Of a stretch of 64,000 nt of DNA, positions 50,649-60,761 are shown piece by piece. The stretch's first letter is position 1; each line of letters starts with the position of its first letter. This DNA is from Rubripirellula lacrimiformis (GTDB lineage: Bacteria > Planctomycetota > Planctomycetia > Pirellulales > Pirellulaceae). The notes under the pieces were generated by a model that was not told the origin of the DNA, did not search any database, and saw nothing but the letters and a program-made list of their open reading frames with translations. The translations under genes and the position numbers were made by a program. The stretch is from the NCBI RefSeq assembly GCF_007741535.1, contig NZ_CP036525.1, forward strand, positions 1,550,001 through 1,614,000, written 5' to 3'.

Positions 50649-51692
50649 ATGAGGTGGCGTTTGCTGTTCGCCTTAATCGGCTTGTCCATTACGGGCGTGA
50701 CGTCTTTTGCACAAAGACCGCCCGGGGCTGAGGGTCTCGAATCGGATCGAGCGAGTCCCAGTGACGCCGGCTTCTTTGGCGGCGCCGGGGTTGCCCGGTT
50801 CCAACTGATCCAAGGGCGTCTTTGCCTGGATCCGCCTCGGCACCGAAAGGGATCTCAAAAGTTCCAAGCTGCCGATGTCTACGAGAGTATCACCGTTTCG
50901 GCCGAACGTGGTATTCCATCTTTGCACTACGTCTATCAGTCGCCGCATCAGCACCTGATCGTGAACGTCAAAGATGCAGATCGGGTGCGGCTCGAATCTT
51001 GGTTGCCCGGCGAATCGCAGCGAGCAGTGATTCACCACAGTCGGCGCGGTCCGATTGTTTGGGAGTCTGTGACCGGTGATCCAAGTCGCGGTGATGGGAG
51101 TGACAGTGACGCACGTCACCGAGTGACCGGGACAACCTTCTTGCATTTGCGACAGCGGTCGCCCGCACAATTCGACAAACACTTTGGCGAATTGATTCAG
51201 CGGATTCTTCAAGGCACTTCGCTAGCTCAGGTGGCCGAACAAGCCCAGCAGGTCATGTTGGGAAACTGCCGCAGCAACGGCCCCCAGTTCCGTCGGGGCG
51301 ACGTTGACAAGCAAGTCCAGAAGTTGAGATCGCCCAGACGCCAGACTCGCGCGATCGCTCAACGCCAGTTGCTGTTGTGGGGCACGCCGGTGGTCGCTGT
51401 GCTGGATTCGATACCAGCGACAAATCTTGACGCAGAACAGCGTGATCGACTGCGTACCGTCCGTGATCATCTGCGCACGCCTATTCCCGATACGCCACGA
51501 TCATTGGCAAAGCTGTTGATCAACGATCCTGGATATTGGGCGGTGATCGCAGACGATCTACCCGCGTCGGACCGTCATTTGGCGCAGTCTCGATTCCAGC
51601 AAATGGAATGGTCGGTATCGTTCGAACCCGTCGATCGATTAGCCATCGCCGACCCGGATCCCGACCGGCGAATCGCAACCGCACCACGCTGA
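50649..51692 (+). CDS. Secreted protein of unknown function
   Basis: 347 residues. A signal peptide (MRWRLLFALIGLSITGVTSFAQ) ends near residue 22. The mature part lacks a recognised domain. Features are a basic, Gln/Arg-rich interior (GDVDKQVQKLRSPRRQTRAIAQ), which may be helical, and a mainly beta-like N-terminal half. Followed at 51712 by a family B palindrome. Confidence 0.65.
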   Translation: MRWRLLFALIGLSITGVTSFAQRPPGAEGLESDRASPSDAGFFGGAGVARFQLIQGRLCLDPPRHRKGSQKFQAADVYESITVSAERGIPSLHYVYQSPHQHLIVNVKDADRVRLESWLPGESQRAVIHHSRRGPIVWESVTGDPSRGDGSDSDARHRVTGTTFLHLRQRSPAQFDKHFGELIQRILQGTSLAQVAEQAQQVMLGNCRSNGPQFRRGDVDKQVQKLRSPRRQTRAIAQRQLLLWGTPVVAVLDSIPATNLDAEQRDRLRTVRDHLRTPIPDTPRSLAKLLINDPGYWAVIADDLPASDRHLAQSRFQQMEWSVSFEPVDRLAIADPDPDRRIATAPR

Positions 51693-51711
51693 CTCTCACT
51701 CGTTCCCCGTA

Positions 51712-51774
51712 GTGGGATTCGCCAGAATTGCTTGACGTCCAATTGATCGCTCGGGGAACTCTGGCGAATCCCAC
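51712..51774. repeat. Palindromic repeat, family B
   Basis: A perfect 15-bp inverted repeat: GTGGGATTCGCCAGA (51712-51726) and its complement (51760-51774). A related element, with one mismatch, lies at 53368-53431. Confidence 0.8.
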
Positions 51775-51901
51775 GACGTTGCGACTTGAACTTTCGAAGG
51801 CGGATGGACGCGATGGGGTCGGCAGCGACGTGCAATGGTTGAGGTTAGAATGACGACCGGTAAAGTTCAGTTCATACTTCTATTTCGTTGAGCTCACGGC
51901 A

Positions 51902-53350
51902 ATGGAACCGCATCGAACAACGCTGCTTGGCACGCTGGCCACTGTCCTGATGGCCCTTTCGCCTTGTTCGGCGGTCGCTCAAGGTGTTGCCAATGAGGAT
52001 CCGGTTCAAACGGAACCGTTCGCCTACTCGAGTGCCGAGCCCACGCTTTTCTATCAAGTGGTGATCGAGGCCGACTACGGCACCCAGTCGCGAAAGATGA
52101 AGTACGAAGGAATCCTGATCTATCGCATTGCAGAGGAATCGCCGGATCGATTGTCGATCCAATGTGAATGCATTTGGAAGTCGGGTGCGAGCTATCAAAT
52201 TCCCCGCGATAGCATGTTTTTTAAGTTGGCATCGCAGTTTCGATCGGGCCCGATCGCCGCGTTGGAAATGGACTCTAAAGGCAAAATGCTGAAATCTTCG
52301 CGTTCCTGCTTCGTCCTTGGGTTGCCGATTGATCTAGGGCAAATCGCTTTTCCTCGTCTGAGCGACCAGGATACTTGGGAGTCTGCCGAGCCGGTCACTT
52401 TGGTGGCAAGCCAGAACGTCTACGGACAGGTCCAGTTGCTGCCGATTTCACCCGAGTATCAAACTCCATTTCATCTCCAGCAGACTCGTTCGCAAGAGGA
52501 TTCGACGACAGAGAAAGTGGCGATGTTGAAGTTGCAGCGAACCTGGAAGAAACGCGGCGAACCCCAGGTCTCTTTTGACGAAACGTATACGATGCACGGG
52601 GACACATTGAATCCTGAAATTCAAATTTCAGGTTCGCGGAACGTTGTCCTGTCTGCTGATCGAGGGTCTCTGGATTCGATGCAGCTGTCGCTTCAGGTCC
52701 TGTGGAAAGAACCCAATCGTCAATTGACCGTCCCCTATTCGATCGAATTGAAACGATTGTCCGAGCAGGGGATACGCCAGTACCAGGAACGCAAGAAAGA
52801 AGCCGTTGCGAAGAAACAGGCACAAATGGCAGCGTATCAAAAAGTGGTCGATGCGATCCCCGAAGTTTCCGCACGTGATGAAGTTCTGCAGATGATCAAG
52901 ACAGGGGACCAGAAAAGTTTTGATCTGATGGTCAGCAAGCTGCACAGCGAAGAGGTGAAAGACGACTACGAGCTCGGGCGTGCGATCTACGGTCAGTTCC
53001 TTCTGCGAGAGCGGATGCCGTACCATGCGGTCGAGGTCATCAAACGACTGGCACCGGAGCTGGAGAAAACAGCAGTCATCGCAAAGAAGTATGCCACGTC
53101 GTACAGTTCGTTTGATCTCAGTTTGACCGGTGACACGATCGCTCCATCGATGCAGTTGACGAGGAAGCAATTGGTCTGCTTCCCGTCACACAGTCGATTC
53201 AAACCGGCTCATTTCTACGGCGCGGTGGAGGATGTATTGGTTTTGGAAACCCGCGATCGCACACCAGAGTTGATTGCGATCAAACGCGATTTATGTCGCC
53301 TGCCCTCACCCGATTTTATCGATCCCAATGTCGAAACAGAAGTCGATTAG
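51902..53350 (+). CDS. Secreted protein of unknown function
   Basis: 482 residues, ATG 51902. A signal peptide (LLGTLATVLMALSPCSAVAQG) is followed by a beta-rich domain (VVIEADYGTQSRKMKYEGIL, YRIAEESPDRLSIQCECIWK) with no recognised family. Near the middle is a helical charged region (RQYQERKKEAVAKKQAQMAA). The C-terminal part has ITHFYG-type text. Function unknown. A family B repeat follows at 53368. Confidence 0.65.
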   Translation: MEPHRTTLLGTLATVLMALSPCSAVAQGVANEDPVQTEPFAYSSAEPTLFYQVVIEADYGTQSRKMKYEGILIYRIAEESPDRLSIQCECIWKSGASYQIPRDSMFFKLASQFRSGPIAALEMDSKGKMLKSSRSCFVLGLPIDLGQIAFPRLSDQDTWESAEPVTLVASQNVYGQVQLLPISPEYQTPFHLQQTRSQEDSTTEKVAMLKLQRTWKKRGEPQVSFDETYTMHGDTLNPEIQISGSRNVVLSADRGSLDSMQLSLQVLWKEPNRQLTVPYSIELKRLSEQGIRQYQERKKEAVAKKQAQMAAYQKVVDAIPEVSARDEVLQMIKTGDQKSFDLMVSKLHSEEVKDDYELGRAIYGQFLLRERMPYHAVEVIKRLAPELEKTAVIAKKYATSYSSFDLSLTGDTIAPSMQLTRKQLVCFPSHSRFKPAHFYGAVEDVLVLETRDRTPELIAIKRDLCRLPSPDFIDPNVETEVD

Positions 53351-53367
53351 CCCACGTCAAACACGTC

Positions 53368-53431
53368 GTGGGATTCGCCAGAATTCCGTCACGTGCAATC
53401 GCGCCGCCCAGGGGATTCTGTCGAATCCCAC
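53368..53431. repeat. Palindromic repeat, family B
   Basis: GTGGGATTCGCCAGAAT and ATTCTGTCGAATCCCAC form arms with one mismatch; the left half matches the copy at 51712. A partial third unit (GTGGGAATTCTTACGAATCCCA) follows at about 53442-53464. Confidence 0.75.
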
Positions 53432-53493
53432 GATGGGGTTTGTGGGAATTCTTACGAATCCCATGGCGTTCTGGGGATAGGTTCCGGGCAAAG

Positions 53494-53637
53494 CTAGACT
53501 TTGACGCGGTCCTTTTTCTGGTTGTTGTCCAAGCGTTTGGCCATCGCTTCGGTCTTCTTTCGCTCGGACTTCATCAATTGGGCGCGAGGGTCGGGTTGCT
53601 TCGACCACCATTGAAGGATCTTATTGAACCATTCCAC
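53494..53637 (-). CDS. Small basic protein, 47 codons
   Basis: The frame reads MEWFNKILQWWSKQPDPRAQ at the N-terminus, then a Lys/Arg/Glu-rich helix with KSERKKTEAMAKRL. A GTG start at 53637 has AGGAG six bases upstream, which is good support; an ATG at 53643 would put that site directly against it. It ends at TAG 53496-53494. No homology is recognised, but the composition is protein-like and amphipathic. Confidence 0.55.
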   Translation of the reverse strand: MEWFNKILQWWSKQPDPRAQLMKSERKKTEAMAKRLDNNQKKDRVKV

Positions 53638-53932
53638 GTGCATCTCCTATCGCTAAGAATAGCTGCAGTGACTCATGAACAGCCAGTCTTTGGGCTCACG
53701 GCACTGCTTTGCAGGATACGCGATTTGTACTCGCTGAAATGCTTTAAACCACAAATATTCGTCCAATTGGCGAAGTGTTTCCGAGTGGTTTGGTGCCCAC
53801 CTATGTCTGCGGATTCGATTCGCTTGACGCGTGATTTGCTGTTTCGAATCCGGGATGCGATAACTTCAAGCTAGAAATCGTGTGCTTCGCAGGCGGATTC
53901 GCGCCGCGAAGCGTCGTAGCCCATTCCCATCC

Positions 53933-54184
53933 ATGACTGTCAAAACGATGACTGTATTCCAAACTCGTCGACAGGCCTTCGCGTTCATGGGCATTAGCAT
54001 CGCCGTCGTGGTCGCGTGCATTGCATCCATTGTCGTCGCGGACGTGTTCATGCCAAAGAATGCAGCTGGGCAAGAAGGTGTGGTGACGTTCTACCGATGC
54101 TTTACGCCCATGATCGTCGTTTGGTCGCTGCTTGGCATGGGGGCGTACTGGGCAATGCCTTCGCGTGATAACGCTAGCCAATAG
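53933..54184 (+). CDS. Small two-helix membrane protein
   Basis: 83 residues from ATG 53933. Hydrophobic helices are AFAFMGISIAVVVACIASIV and PMIVVWSLLGMGAYWAM, separated by a short polar loop. No family and no clear ribosome binding site; its membrane profile is the main evidence. Confidence 0.5.
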   Translation: MTVKTMTVFQTRRQAFAFMGISIAVVVACIASIVVADVFMPKNAAGQEGVVTFYRCFTPMIVVWSLLGMGAYWAMPSRDNASQ

Positions 54185-54272
54185 GCAGCGGGCATCTTGA
54201 TCTTCGGGTTCTCGCACTCGATGTCGTGGGGCGGAATCGTCCGTTTCATGTGGGACGCGCCGAAATGTCTTT

Positions 54273-54665
54273 CTAGGCTGCCCCGTCGGGACCTTCGTGC
54301 AGCAATACGAATGGGAAAATTCCGGAATCGTGTCCGTCGCTGAATGCGATGTTGTAGGCATAGCTGCCGACCGGACGCATGGAATCGATTCGCAGCGGTT
54401 TCGCTTCGGCAGCACTTAGCACCGGCAACCCGATCGGTCCGCTGGTGTCTTTTGCCTTCTCGGCGAGTCCGCGTTTCTTTTCGCGGCAGGTCGCGCACGG
54501 GCACGCCTTGCGAAGCTGCGAATTCGTCCAAGCGGTCGCGCTGCCGTCGTTCCAGGTGATCGTGATTCCGGTGTCCCCGTCACGCTGGATGGATTCGGGA
54601 ACTCGGTCGGTTTCCGTCGGCTTCGGTTGGTGGCCTTGGGGATCGCGTGGCAGCATGGAATTCAT
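54273..54665 (-). CDS. DUF971 family protein
   Basis: 130 residues. Motif WTNSQLRKACPCATCRE and the end YAYNIAFSDGHDSGIFPFVLL match the DUF971 family, related to the N-terminal zinc domain of gamma-butyrobetaine hydroxylase. Its Cys pair (CPCATC) suggests a metal-binding domain. Often linked to iron-sulfur cluster assembly in other bacteria, but its role here is unproven. Confidence 0.9.
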   Translation of the reverse strand: MNSMLPRDPQGHQPKPTETDRVPESIQRDGDTGITITWNDGSATAWTNSQLRKACPCATCREKKRGLAEKAKDTSGPIGLPVLSAAEAKPLRIDSMRPVGSYAYNIAFSDGHDSGIFPFVLLHEGPDGAA

Positions 54666-54833
54666 CAGCAGGCAATAAGGGAGGCAGCAGCCGACTGGCT
54701 AGGCTGCAAACTCGGGGCGGACGATGCGCAGCATCAAGTCTGTGGCATCACCCAAGGTCCAGCAAGGAGTGGTTGTTTCGCATCGGTGGCCAGCCAATCG
54801 CATGGGGGCGGTCATCGCCGACGGGCGGTGATT

Positions 54834-56129
54834 TCAGTTGCCTGCCGGCGCGTCGCGGCGATCGATCAATCGTTTGGCTTTGGCCTGGAACCGAGGCAGT
54901 GATTCCGCTGGCACACAGCGAACGCCAATTCGCATCGCCAATCGGTCGCGAAGCAGGCCCGCCAATTTCGAGCCGCCTGAATCGTCGGTTTCGATTTCAA
55001 CGGCCAACTGATCCATTTGCTGGTCTCTTGTCACGATCATGCGGAACTCGGCCGTCGGTTCGACCTGTCGAATGATCGCTTCGACACTGGACGGAAAAAC
55101 GTTCACGCCACGGATCACGATCATGTCGTCGGATCGGCCGATCACGCCTCCGTCCAACCATAGAAATCGTGTGTCGCGCTGCGGTGGCCGCGAGGCTTTC
55201 ACCACATCGCCGGTGCGATAGCGAATAGCTGGTCCGCCCAGACGTCCCAGATTGGTCAGGACAAGTTCGCCCGTCTCGCCGTCTGCAACAGGTTCGCCGG
55301 ATGTCGGGTCGTCATCTTGGAATCGAAGGACCTCGGCAATGAACTCGGTCTCGATCACGTGAATGCCTCGTCCATCGCGGCTTCCAAATCCCCAGGCCCC
55401 GACTTCACTGGCGCCGGTATGGTCGATCACGCGGGCGCCCCAAGCGGATTCGATCGTTGACCGAACCGCAGGGATCGAACCGCCCGGTTCACCGGCAACG
55501 ATGATTCGATTGACGGAATTTTCAGCCAGGTTGATCCCGGCTCGTTGGGCGACGTCCACCAGGTGCAGCGCGTAGGTCGGGGTGCAGCACATCAGGGTGC
55601 ATCCGTAGTCGTCGATCATTCGCAATCGATGCTCGCTAGAAATGCCACCCCCCGGAACGACGGTCGATCGCCGTTTGACCAGTGCGTCGTGCGCCGTCCA
55701 GAATCCGATGAACGGTCCGAACGAAAACGCCATCAACGCGACGTCCTGTGCGGTGACATCGGCGGCATCCAAGACAAAGTCCCAGCACCGCAGCCACCAC
55801 TGCCAGTCTTCGACGGTGTCCAGCACCGCCATCGGAAAGCCACGGGTCCCGCTGGTTTGGTGCAGCCGAGTGTATTGGCTTTTCGGCAGTTCGAAAATTC
55901 GTCCGGGCATCCCTGGCTGCGACGCAATCAGGTCCGATTTCTGTAGGGCCGGGATCTGGCGTATTTCATCGATTCGTTGCAGCGGCCGCGAAACACCATG
56001 CAATCGGTCGGCATAAAAGGGGCTTTGGGACGCGTGATCCAGCAGCGCATTCAGCTTGGTCAGTTGGATCGATTGCAGTTCACCAAGGCTCAGTGAGTAT
56101 TCGGATGCGGTCGCTGTGTTTGCGTTCAC
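54834..56129 (-). CDS. Phenylacetate-CoA ligase family (PaaK-like) protein
   Basis: 431 residues. The acyl-adenylate motif is HQTSGTRGFPMAVLD (about 87-101). ISSEHRLRMIDDYGC, IIVAGEPGGSIPA and HTGASEVGAWGFG follow, and a C-terminal GRSDDMIVIRGVNVFPSSVE is typical of PaaK enzymes. It activates an aromatic or other carboxylic acid to its CoA thioester. The substrate cannot be assigned because no degradation genes are adjacent. A predicted C-terminal lobe follows, ending AKRLIDRRDA. Confidence 0.9.
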   Translation of the reverse strand: MNANTATASEYSLSLGELQSIQLTKLNALLDHASQSPFYADRLHGVSRPLQRIDEIRQIPALQKSDLIASQPGMPGRIFELPKSQYTRLHQTSGTRGFPMAVLDTVEDWQWWLRCWDFVLDAADVTAQDVALMAFSFGPFIGFWTAHDALVKRRSTVVPGGGISSEHRLRMIDDYGCTLMCCTPTYALHLVDVAQRAGINLAENSVNRIIVAGEPGGSIPAVRSTIESAWGARVIDHTGASEVGAWGFGSRDGRGIHVIETEFIAEVLRFQDDDPTSGEPVADGETGELVLTNLGRLGGPAIRYRTGDVVKASRPPQRDTRFLWLDGGVIGRSDDMIVIRGVNVFPSSVEAIIRQVEPTAEFRMIVTRDQQMDQLAVEIETDDSGGSKLAGLLRDRLAMRIGVRCVPAESLPRFQAKAKRLIDRRDAPAGN

Positions 56130-56483
56130 CGTTCGCCTTAGGAGCTGGGGAGGATCGATTGTGAAGAATTCGTGAATTGCGTCTGCCGGCCCATCTTAGC
56201 GATCCACCGAACTGGATAGGCCGACGCGAGGCAAACTTCAATAGATGCATCGTTAGCGGGGACCATTTTTACCGCAGGCAGCCATTCTTTGGATCGCCGA
56301 TTATGAAGGGAGCGTGAAGACTTCGTGGGATCGCAAAATGGCCGTTGCCAATGGTCCGGGGGAAGCCGATCCTGCTTGTATCTGCATCGACATCGGCCAA
56401 CGATGCGGACCAGCACCTGCCGAAACCATGGACCGGCTGTGCCACTGGATTTTGAACGCTTGGTCGGCAAACGATTTTAGCAA
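56130..56483. other. Gene-free divergent region upstream of the DUF1559 gene
   Basis: 354 bases between the divergent ligase and DUF1559 genes. No gene with a family signature was found. It must contain the promoters of both genes. Confidence 0.45.
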
Positions 56484-57869
56484 ATGAAACGCTCTACCGG
56501 TTTTACCCTGATCGAGCTGTTGGTGGTGGTCACCATCATCTTTCTATTGGCCGTGCTGATGCTGCCAGCGATCACGAACGCTCGTGAAGCCGCTCGTTCG
56601 GCCCAGTGCCAAGCCAACTTGAAGAACATCGGCATCGGGCTGTTCAAGTACAGTTCACGCAGTCCCGGCGGCCAATTCTGTTCAGGCGCCTATGACTTTC
56701 GTCGCGACGGATGTCCCGACACCTACGGTTGGGTTGCCGATATGGTCAACACCGGCGAAGCCAACTTGAACGAGTCGCTTGATCCGTCGAACCCTTTGCT
56801 GGGTTCCGAAAAATTGAACGACTTGTTGGGCTATGACACCACCGATGGTCGTGGCGGTGCCGGCGCCGACCGTATGGGGGCCGGGTTGTGCGGACAATCC
56901 AGTTGGAAGGGGTTCAGCGATGGCACGGCAACCACGATGGGCGGAAGCGACCGTGGCAGCGAGAGCCGGGCGGAATTGGTTTCTCGCTATTTCGTCCAAG
57001 GCGGATTCAGCACCAACTATGCGGCCGGTTGGCACTTGGTCCGCGGTATGGTCAAGACCGAAGGTGTCGATGCCTCGGGCAATGGCCGATCGGATTACTT
57101 GGCAACCGCAACCAGTGGCGGATTCGATGGAAATGGATCGCCAACGCCCCCGGACTTCAAAGCTTTGAACGGAACGCTGGGCCCAATCAGCCGCCGCGAA
57201 ATCGATCGATCACGCATTCCGTCTAGAAACTTTGGCTTCATCGGTTGCGCGGGACCGGGCGACATCGACGAAGCCGTCTTGGCGATGGATATTGGTCACG
57301 GCCAAGACGGTCGCCGCCAATACAGCCCCGACAACGACGAAGCGGTCACGTACATCACCGCGGGTTCCATTCTGGCTGAATCGTTCAACGACGGGCCTGC
57401 GATCTACGATGCGTCGTCGCGATCGGTTCGTTTGATCCAAGCGGGCGCCCCGTTGATCGGAAACCAGCTTTGCGAAAAGAACGAATCCACTACCGATGGA
57501 TGTGCATCGGCATGGTCTTCCGACATCGCGTCCGCGACCGCCTACATTCCCGTGCTGGACGGTTCCGATGTCCTCAATGCACCGACCTACTTGCAGGACA
57601 CGCGCGACTGGTTCGCCGTTCACGCCGGCTCTTTGAACGTGTTGATGGGCGACGGCAGTGTCAAAGTTTTCTTTGATCTCAATGGCGACGGATACCTGAA
57701 CCCGGGTTTCCCGGTTGGCCGGAACCAAGATGGATCCGAGGCGCCGTTGACCGACGACGAAATCGCGTCCGTTGGCTATGCCGATTCGACGACCGAAATG
57801 TCACAGGATCAGTTCTACGGCGGCGTAATCTGGAACGAAACCTATTCCAAAGGTGCATTCGAAGAGTAA
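56484..57869 (+). CDS. DUF1559 prepilin-like protein
   Basis: 461 residues. The type IV pilin/type II pseudopilin signal is [20 protein letters not shown], with the Gly/Phe cleavage site at residues 6-7. The mature protein starts with a hydrophobic helix and then [20 protein letters not shown], a hallmark of DUF1559. Its terminal H-x-D-G-type motif is [18 protein letters not shown] (about 376-393). Planctomycete genomes carry many copies; it is exported and assembled or membrane bound, role uncertain. Followed by the DUF1573 gene about 115 bases downstream. Confidence 0.95.
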   Translation: MKRSTGFTLIELLVVVTIIFLLAVLMLPAITNAREAARSAQCQANLKNIGIGLFKYSSRSPGGQFCSGAYDFRRDGCPDTYGWVADMVNTGEANLNESLDPSNPLLGSEKLNDLLGYDTTDGRGGAGADRMGAGLCGQSSWKGFSDGTATTMGGSDRGSESRAELVSRYFVQGGFSTNYAAGWHLVRGMVKTEGVDASGNGRSDYLATATSGGFDGNGSPTPPDFKALNGTLGPISRREIDRSRIPSRNFGFIGCAGPGDIDEAVLAMDIGHGQDGRRQYSPDNDEAVTYITAGSILAESFNDGPAIYDASSRSVRLIQAGAPLIGNQLCEKNESTTDGCASAWSSDIASATAYIPVLDGSDVLNAPTYLQDTRDWFAVHAGSLNVLMGDGSVKVFFDLNGDGYLNPGFPVGRNQDGSEAPLTDDEIASVGYADSTTEMSQDQFYGGVIWNETYSKGAFEE

Positions 57870-57984
57870 CCGAAGTCCTGAAAATTGGATTTCCCAAGTT
57901 TGCCGGGGCGCTCGGCCGCCGGAATCTTGGGCAGACGGGCATGGATGGTTCGGGACGTTCGAATCGACGATCGATAGGCAAAGC

Positions 57985-59172
57985 ATGAACGTTCTTGGTA
58001 GACGGCTAATCATCGGCGGAATCACACTGGCATCGATTGCCGGTGTGTCTGGTTGGTTGGTGGCATCGGTCCGCTACGAACCGCACGGCATTCCGAAAGC
58101 CCTGCGGCCTGCGTTCAAAGCGAAAATCGCCGAAGTCCAACAGCGAACGCAATCCGTCGCCAAGGATCCGTCGGCGTTCCCCATCGCGGCGGTCGATCAA
58201 ACAACGTTTCACTTTGGAATGTTGGACCCGCATTCGACCGTTCACCACGCATTCGAAATTCGCAACGAAGGCGAAACCCCGTTGACCGTCGGTGTGCGCG
58301 AAACCAGTTGCAAATGCACCGTCGGCTCATTGGGCAGCCCTGTGTTGCTGCCGGGCGGGAAGACAAACGTCACGTTGACTTGGCACACCGGATATCAGGT
58401 CGAAAGCTACGAACAGACCGCAACCATCACGACCAACGATCCGTCCAAGCCGACGATCCAGTTGAAGGTTCAAGGCCAGGTGCGGGCTGAATTGGTGGTC
58501 CCAACAAAACTTGTCTTCCCCAAAGCGGACCCCGGTGAAGTTCCGGAGGCAAGCTTGTTGGTCTACAGCCAAATTTGGGACGACTTTTATCTGGCATCAG
58601 CCGAAAGCGATCTGCCAAGTTTCCATTGGCGAGTGGATCCGGTTTCGGTCGACGATCCAGAACTGCATGACAAGGATGCCAAGTGGGCTTGGCGAGTCCA
58701 TGTCTCGGCCGCCGGAAGTTCGCGTGGAAAGTTTGCGGGCGAAGTGAAGTTGCACTTCCAAACTCCCGATTCCGATCTGCCGGTCACTCGCGTGGTCAAC
58801 CTTTCCGGCAGCGTCCGATCACCGATCTGTTTTTATAGCCCCGATATCCATCAACACGACGGTTTGGAAATCGGCACCCTGCCCAACAACCAAGATCACC
58901 AATTCAAGTTGTTGGTTCGCAATCGCGGTCCACAGGATCGCAACGTCCAGGTCATCTCCGTCCAGCCACCGCAGTTAATGGCGGAACTGAAACCGATGTC
59001 CCGCCCGGGCGACTATCGGTTGATCTTGACCATGCCATCGGGAGCGACGCCGGTGGTTTTCAATCGAGACCGACAACACGGGTATGTCGAAGTGGGGGAT
59101 CCGGATGATCCAACCTATCGAAACTGGTTTCCCGTCTACGGCGCCGGCGTCCAAGTCGACGCTCGCAGATGA
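57985..59172 (+). CDS. DUF1573 domain exported protein
   Basis: 395 residues from ATG 57985, after which the membrane helix RRLIIGGITLASIAGVSGWL makes the N-terminus; an upstream extension would run into the previous gene's 3' region. DUF1573 (about residues 70-165) has HSTVHHAFEIRNEGETPLTV, a CKCTVG motif and TTNDPSKPTIQLKVQGQVR. A second beta-rich part follows. Such domains are immunoglobulin-like and probably lie in the periplasm. Function unknown. Confidence 0.88.
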   Translation: MNVLGRRLIIGGITLASIAGVSGWLVASVRYEPHGIPKALRPAFKAKIAEVQQRTQSVAKDPSAFPIAAVDQTTFHFGMLDPHSTVHHAFEIRNEGETPLTVGVRETSCKCTVGSLGSPVLLPGGKTNVTLTWHTGYQVESYEQTATITTNDPSKPTIQLKVQGQVRAELVVPTKLVFPKADPGEVPEASLLVYSQIWDDFYLASAESDLPSFHWRVDPVSVDDPELHDKDAKWAWRVHVSAAGSSRGKFAGEVKLHFQTPDSDLPVTRVVNLSGSVRSPICFYSPDIHQHDGLEIGTLPNNQDHQFKLLVRNRGPQDRNVQVISVQPPQLMAELKPMSRPGDYRLILTMPSGATPVVFNRDRQHGYVEVGDPDDPTYRNWFPVYGAGVQVDARR

Positions 59173-59382
59173 CGCGATGCTTGCCAACATCGCAGATGTT
59201 TTCGCTGTGATCCCAGCAAGGCGAGTCATCGGCACTCCCGTCCGTCAACGATAGGCATCAGCGACGCGCGGTGAACGACGGGATTTTGCACAGAAGTCGC
59301 TGGGTGGCGTTGCGGGTGCGGCGGCATAAGATGGAACATCACTGCTTGCCACCCTTTCCCGATCTTCCTTTGAAGCCTAACT

Positions 59383-59904
59383 ATGGACTCGCACACCGAC
59401 GAAGAGTCAATCTTTCCAGCGACCGGGCGTGTGGCATCGGTGGATTATGGAACGGTCCGAATTGGGATCGCCATCTGTGATCCTGATCGGATTTTGGCCA
59501 GCCCGTTGGAAGTTCATCCGGCTGCGAACTGGGAAAAAGACGGCGACTATTTCCGTGATCTGGTCAAGGACGAACGGATCGTCGCATTTGTGGTCGGGTT
59601 GCCGATCCACTGTGACGGTCAAGAGAGTGACAAGAGTCGTGAATCGCGACGGTTCGCCAAATGGCTGTCCGACGAAACCGACCTTCCGGTTCGATTGTTT
59701 GATGAACGCTTCACGACTGCGGCCGCGAAATCCCGCATGGCGGGTGCTGGTTACACCCGTGCCAAGAAGAAAAAGCGAGTCGATGCAATCGCCGCGCTGG
59801 TGCTGCTTGAATCGTTCTTAGAGGCCTGCCGGTACCACAACGACGTTGCCGGCGAACCGGTCACCTCTGCAGCGACCGGTGGCGATGGGTTGGACGACGA
59901 GTGA
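59383..59904 (+). CDS. ruvX: Putative pre-16S rRNA nuclease / Holliday junction resolvase-like protein YqgF
   Basis: 173 residues. The RNase H-like fold shows VDYGTVRIGIAICD (first Asp at about 22), VVGLPIHCDGQES, FDERFTT and the late AIAALVLLESFLE with the terminal acid motif. In E. coli, YqgF matures the 5' end of 16S rRNA. Normal length; start ATG 59383. Confidence 0.92.
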   Translation: MDSHTDEESIFPATGRVASVDYGTVRIGIAICDPDRILASPLEVHPAANWEKDGDYFRDLVKDERIVAFVVGLPIHCDGQESDKSRESRRFAKWLSDETDLPVRLFDERFTTAAAKSRMAGAGYTRAKKKKRVDAIAALVLLESFLEACRYHNDVAGEPVTSAATGGDGLDDE

Positions 59905-59944
59905 CCACACTTCGGTGATGCCCGGCGACTTTCCCGTCTTCGAA

Positions 59945-60151
59945 CTAAGCAGCTTCGCAAATCGACAATTGTTCGATCAGAGTTTCAAAGCGACGATCTG
60001 CTTCGTGGCGGCGCTCGACTCGTTCGCTGAGGCTCCAGCTGGATCGAATTTGAAGTACTCGGCGAGAAATCTCTGCGTCCGAAGGAAGCGTCTCAATTTG
60101 AGCGGTGGTGGTGTTTTCCGAGACGGTTGGTTCGCAGGTGATAGTCAACAT
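59945..60151 (-). CDS. Short conserved protein of unknown function
   Basis: 68 residues, ATG 60151 preceded by AGGAAGGA eight bases upstream, a strong ribosome binding site. The sequence is helical and charged (RRVLQIRSSWSLSERVERRH) and has no membrane segment. The stop lies 40 bases from the ruvX stop, convergent. Confidence 0.65.
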   Translation of the reverse strand: MLTITCEPTVSENTTTAQIETLPSDAEISRRVLQIRSSWSLSERVERRHEADRRFETLIEQLSICEAA

Positions 60152-60347
60152 GATTTAGATCCTTCCTGATTTGTCATTCGTCCAAACGTTGGACATTTTG
60201 GCCGGCCACTCGTCGGCTTTGTGATGAGGCCTTATTGCAACCGCCGTGCCAATCGTTGGAAGTGACACCGGAAAAACTTGCGGAGTTCGCCGGATTTACG
60301 GGAAATGCCGTGTGTAGGGGCTTTTTTTGTGTTCTCGCTTTCGATTT

Positions 60348-60761
60348 CTATCTGGTCGATTTTTGGCCAGGCAGCCACAACGATTGTTCAAAGACTTGCA
60401 AATCCTGCAATTCTTGGTCGGGGATTCGCATGACATGCAGGCCTTCGGTCATTCGGACGCCCGTGATTGCGATTTGCAGTGAAATCCAGCTTTCGAGGCA
60501 GCATTTGCCGCGAATTTCGCAGTATTGCAGCTGCCCAGCGGCGTCATACAGCATCCCGTACATCAGTTCCCGGCCGCCACGACGGGCCCAAACGAGTGAA
60601 CCGTCGGGTTCAAAATGTAAAAGCGGCAGTTTCTGCAATCGATTGGATGCGTCTTCGAAACTGGCTGGAATCGGCTGCCCCTGCTCGCCATACAAATAAA
60701 CATGAAATTGGCAGATCAGGGGATCGGATTCGGGATTCGGAGCGACGGGGTCCTGGGTCAT
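60348..60761 (-). CDS. Hypothetical protein
   Basis: 137 residues from ATG 60761. No recognised domain. Features are a beta-rich middle (CQFHVYLYGEQGQPIPAS) and a Cys pair in CEIRGKCCLES. No membrane segment. It is on the same strand as the short gene at 59945, 196 bases upstream of it. Confidence 0.55.
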   Translation of the reverse strand: MTQDPVAPNPESDPLICQFHVYLYGEQGQPIPASFEDASNRLQKLPLLHFEPDGSLVWARRGGRELMYGMLYDAAGQLQYCEIRGKCCLESWISLQIAITGVRMTEGLHVMRIPDQELQDLQVFEQSLWLPGQKSTR

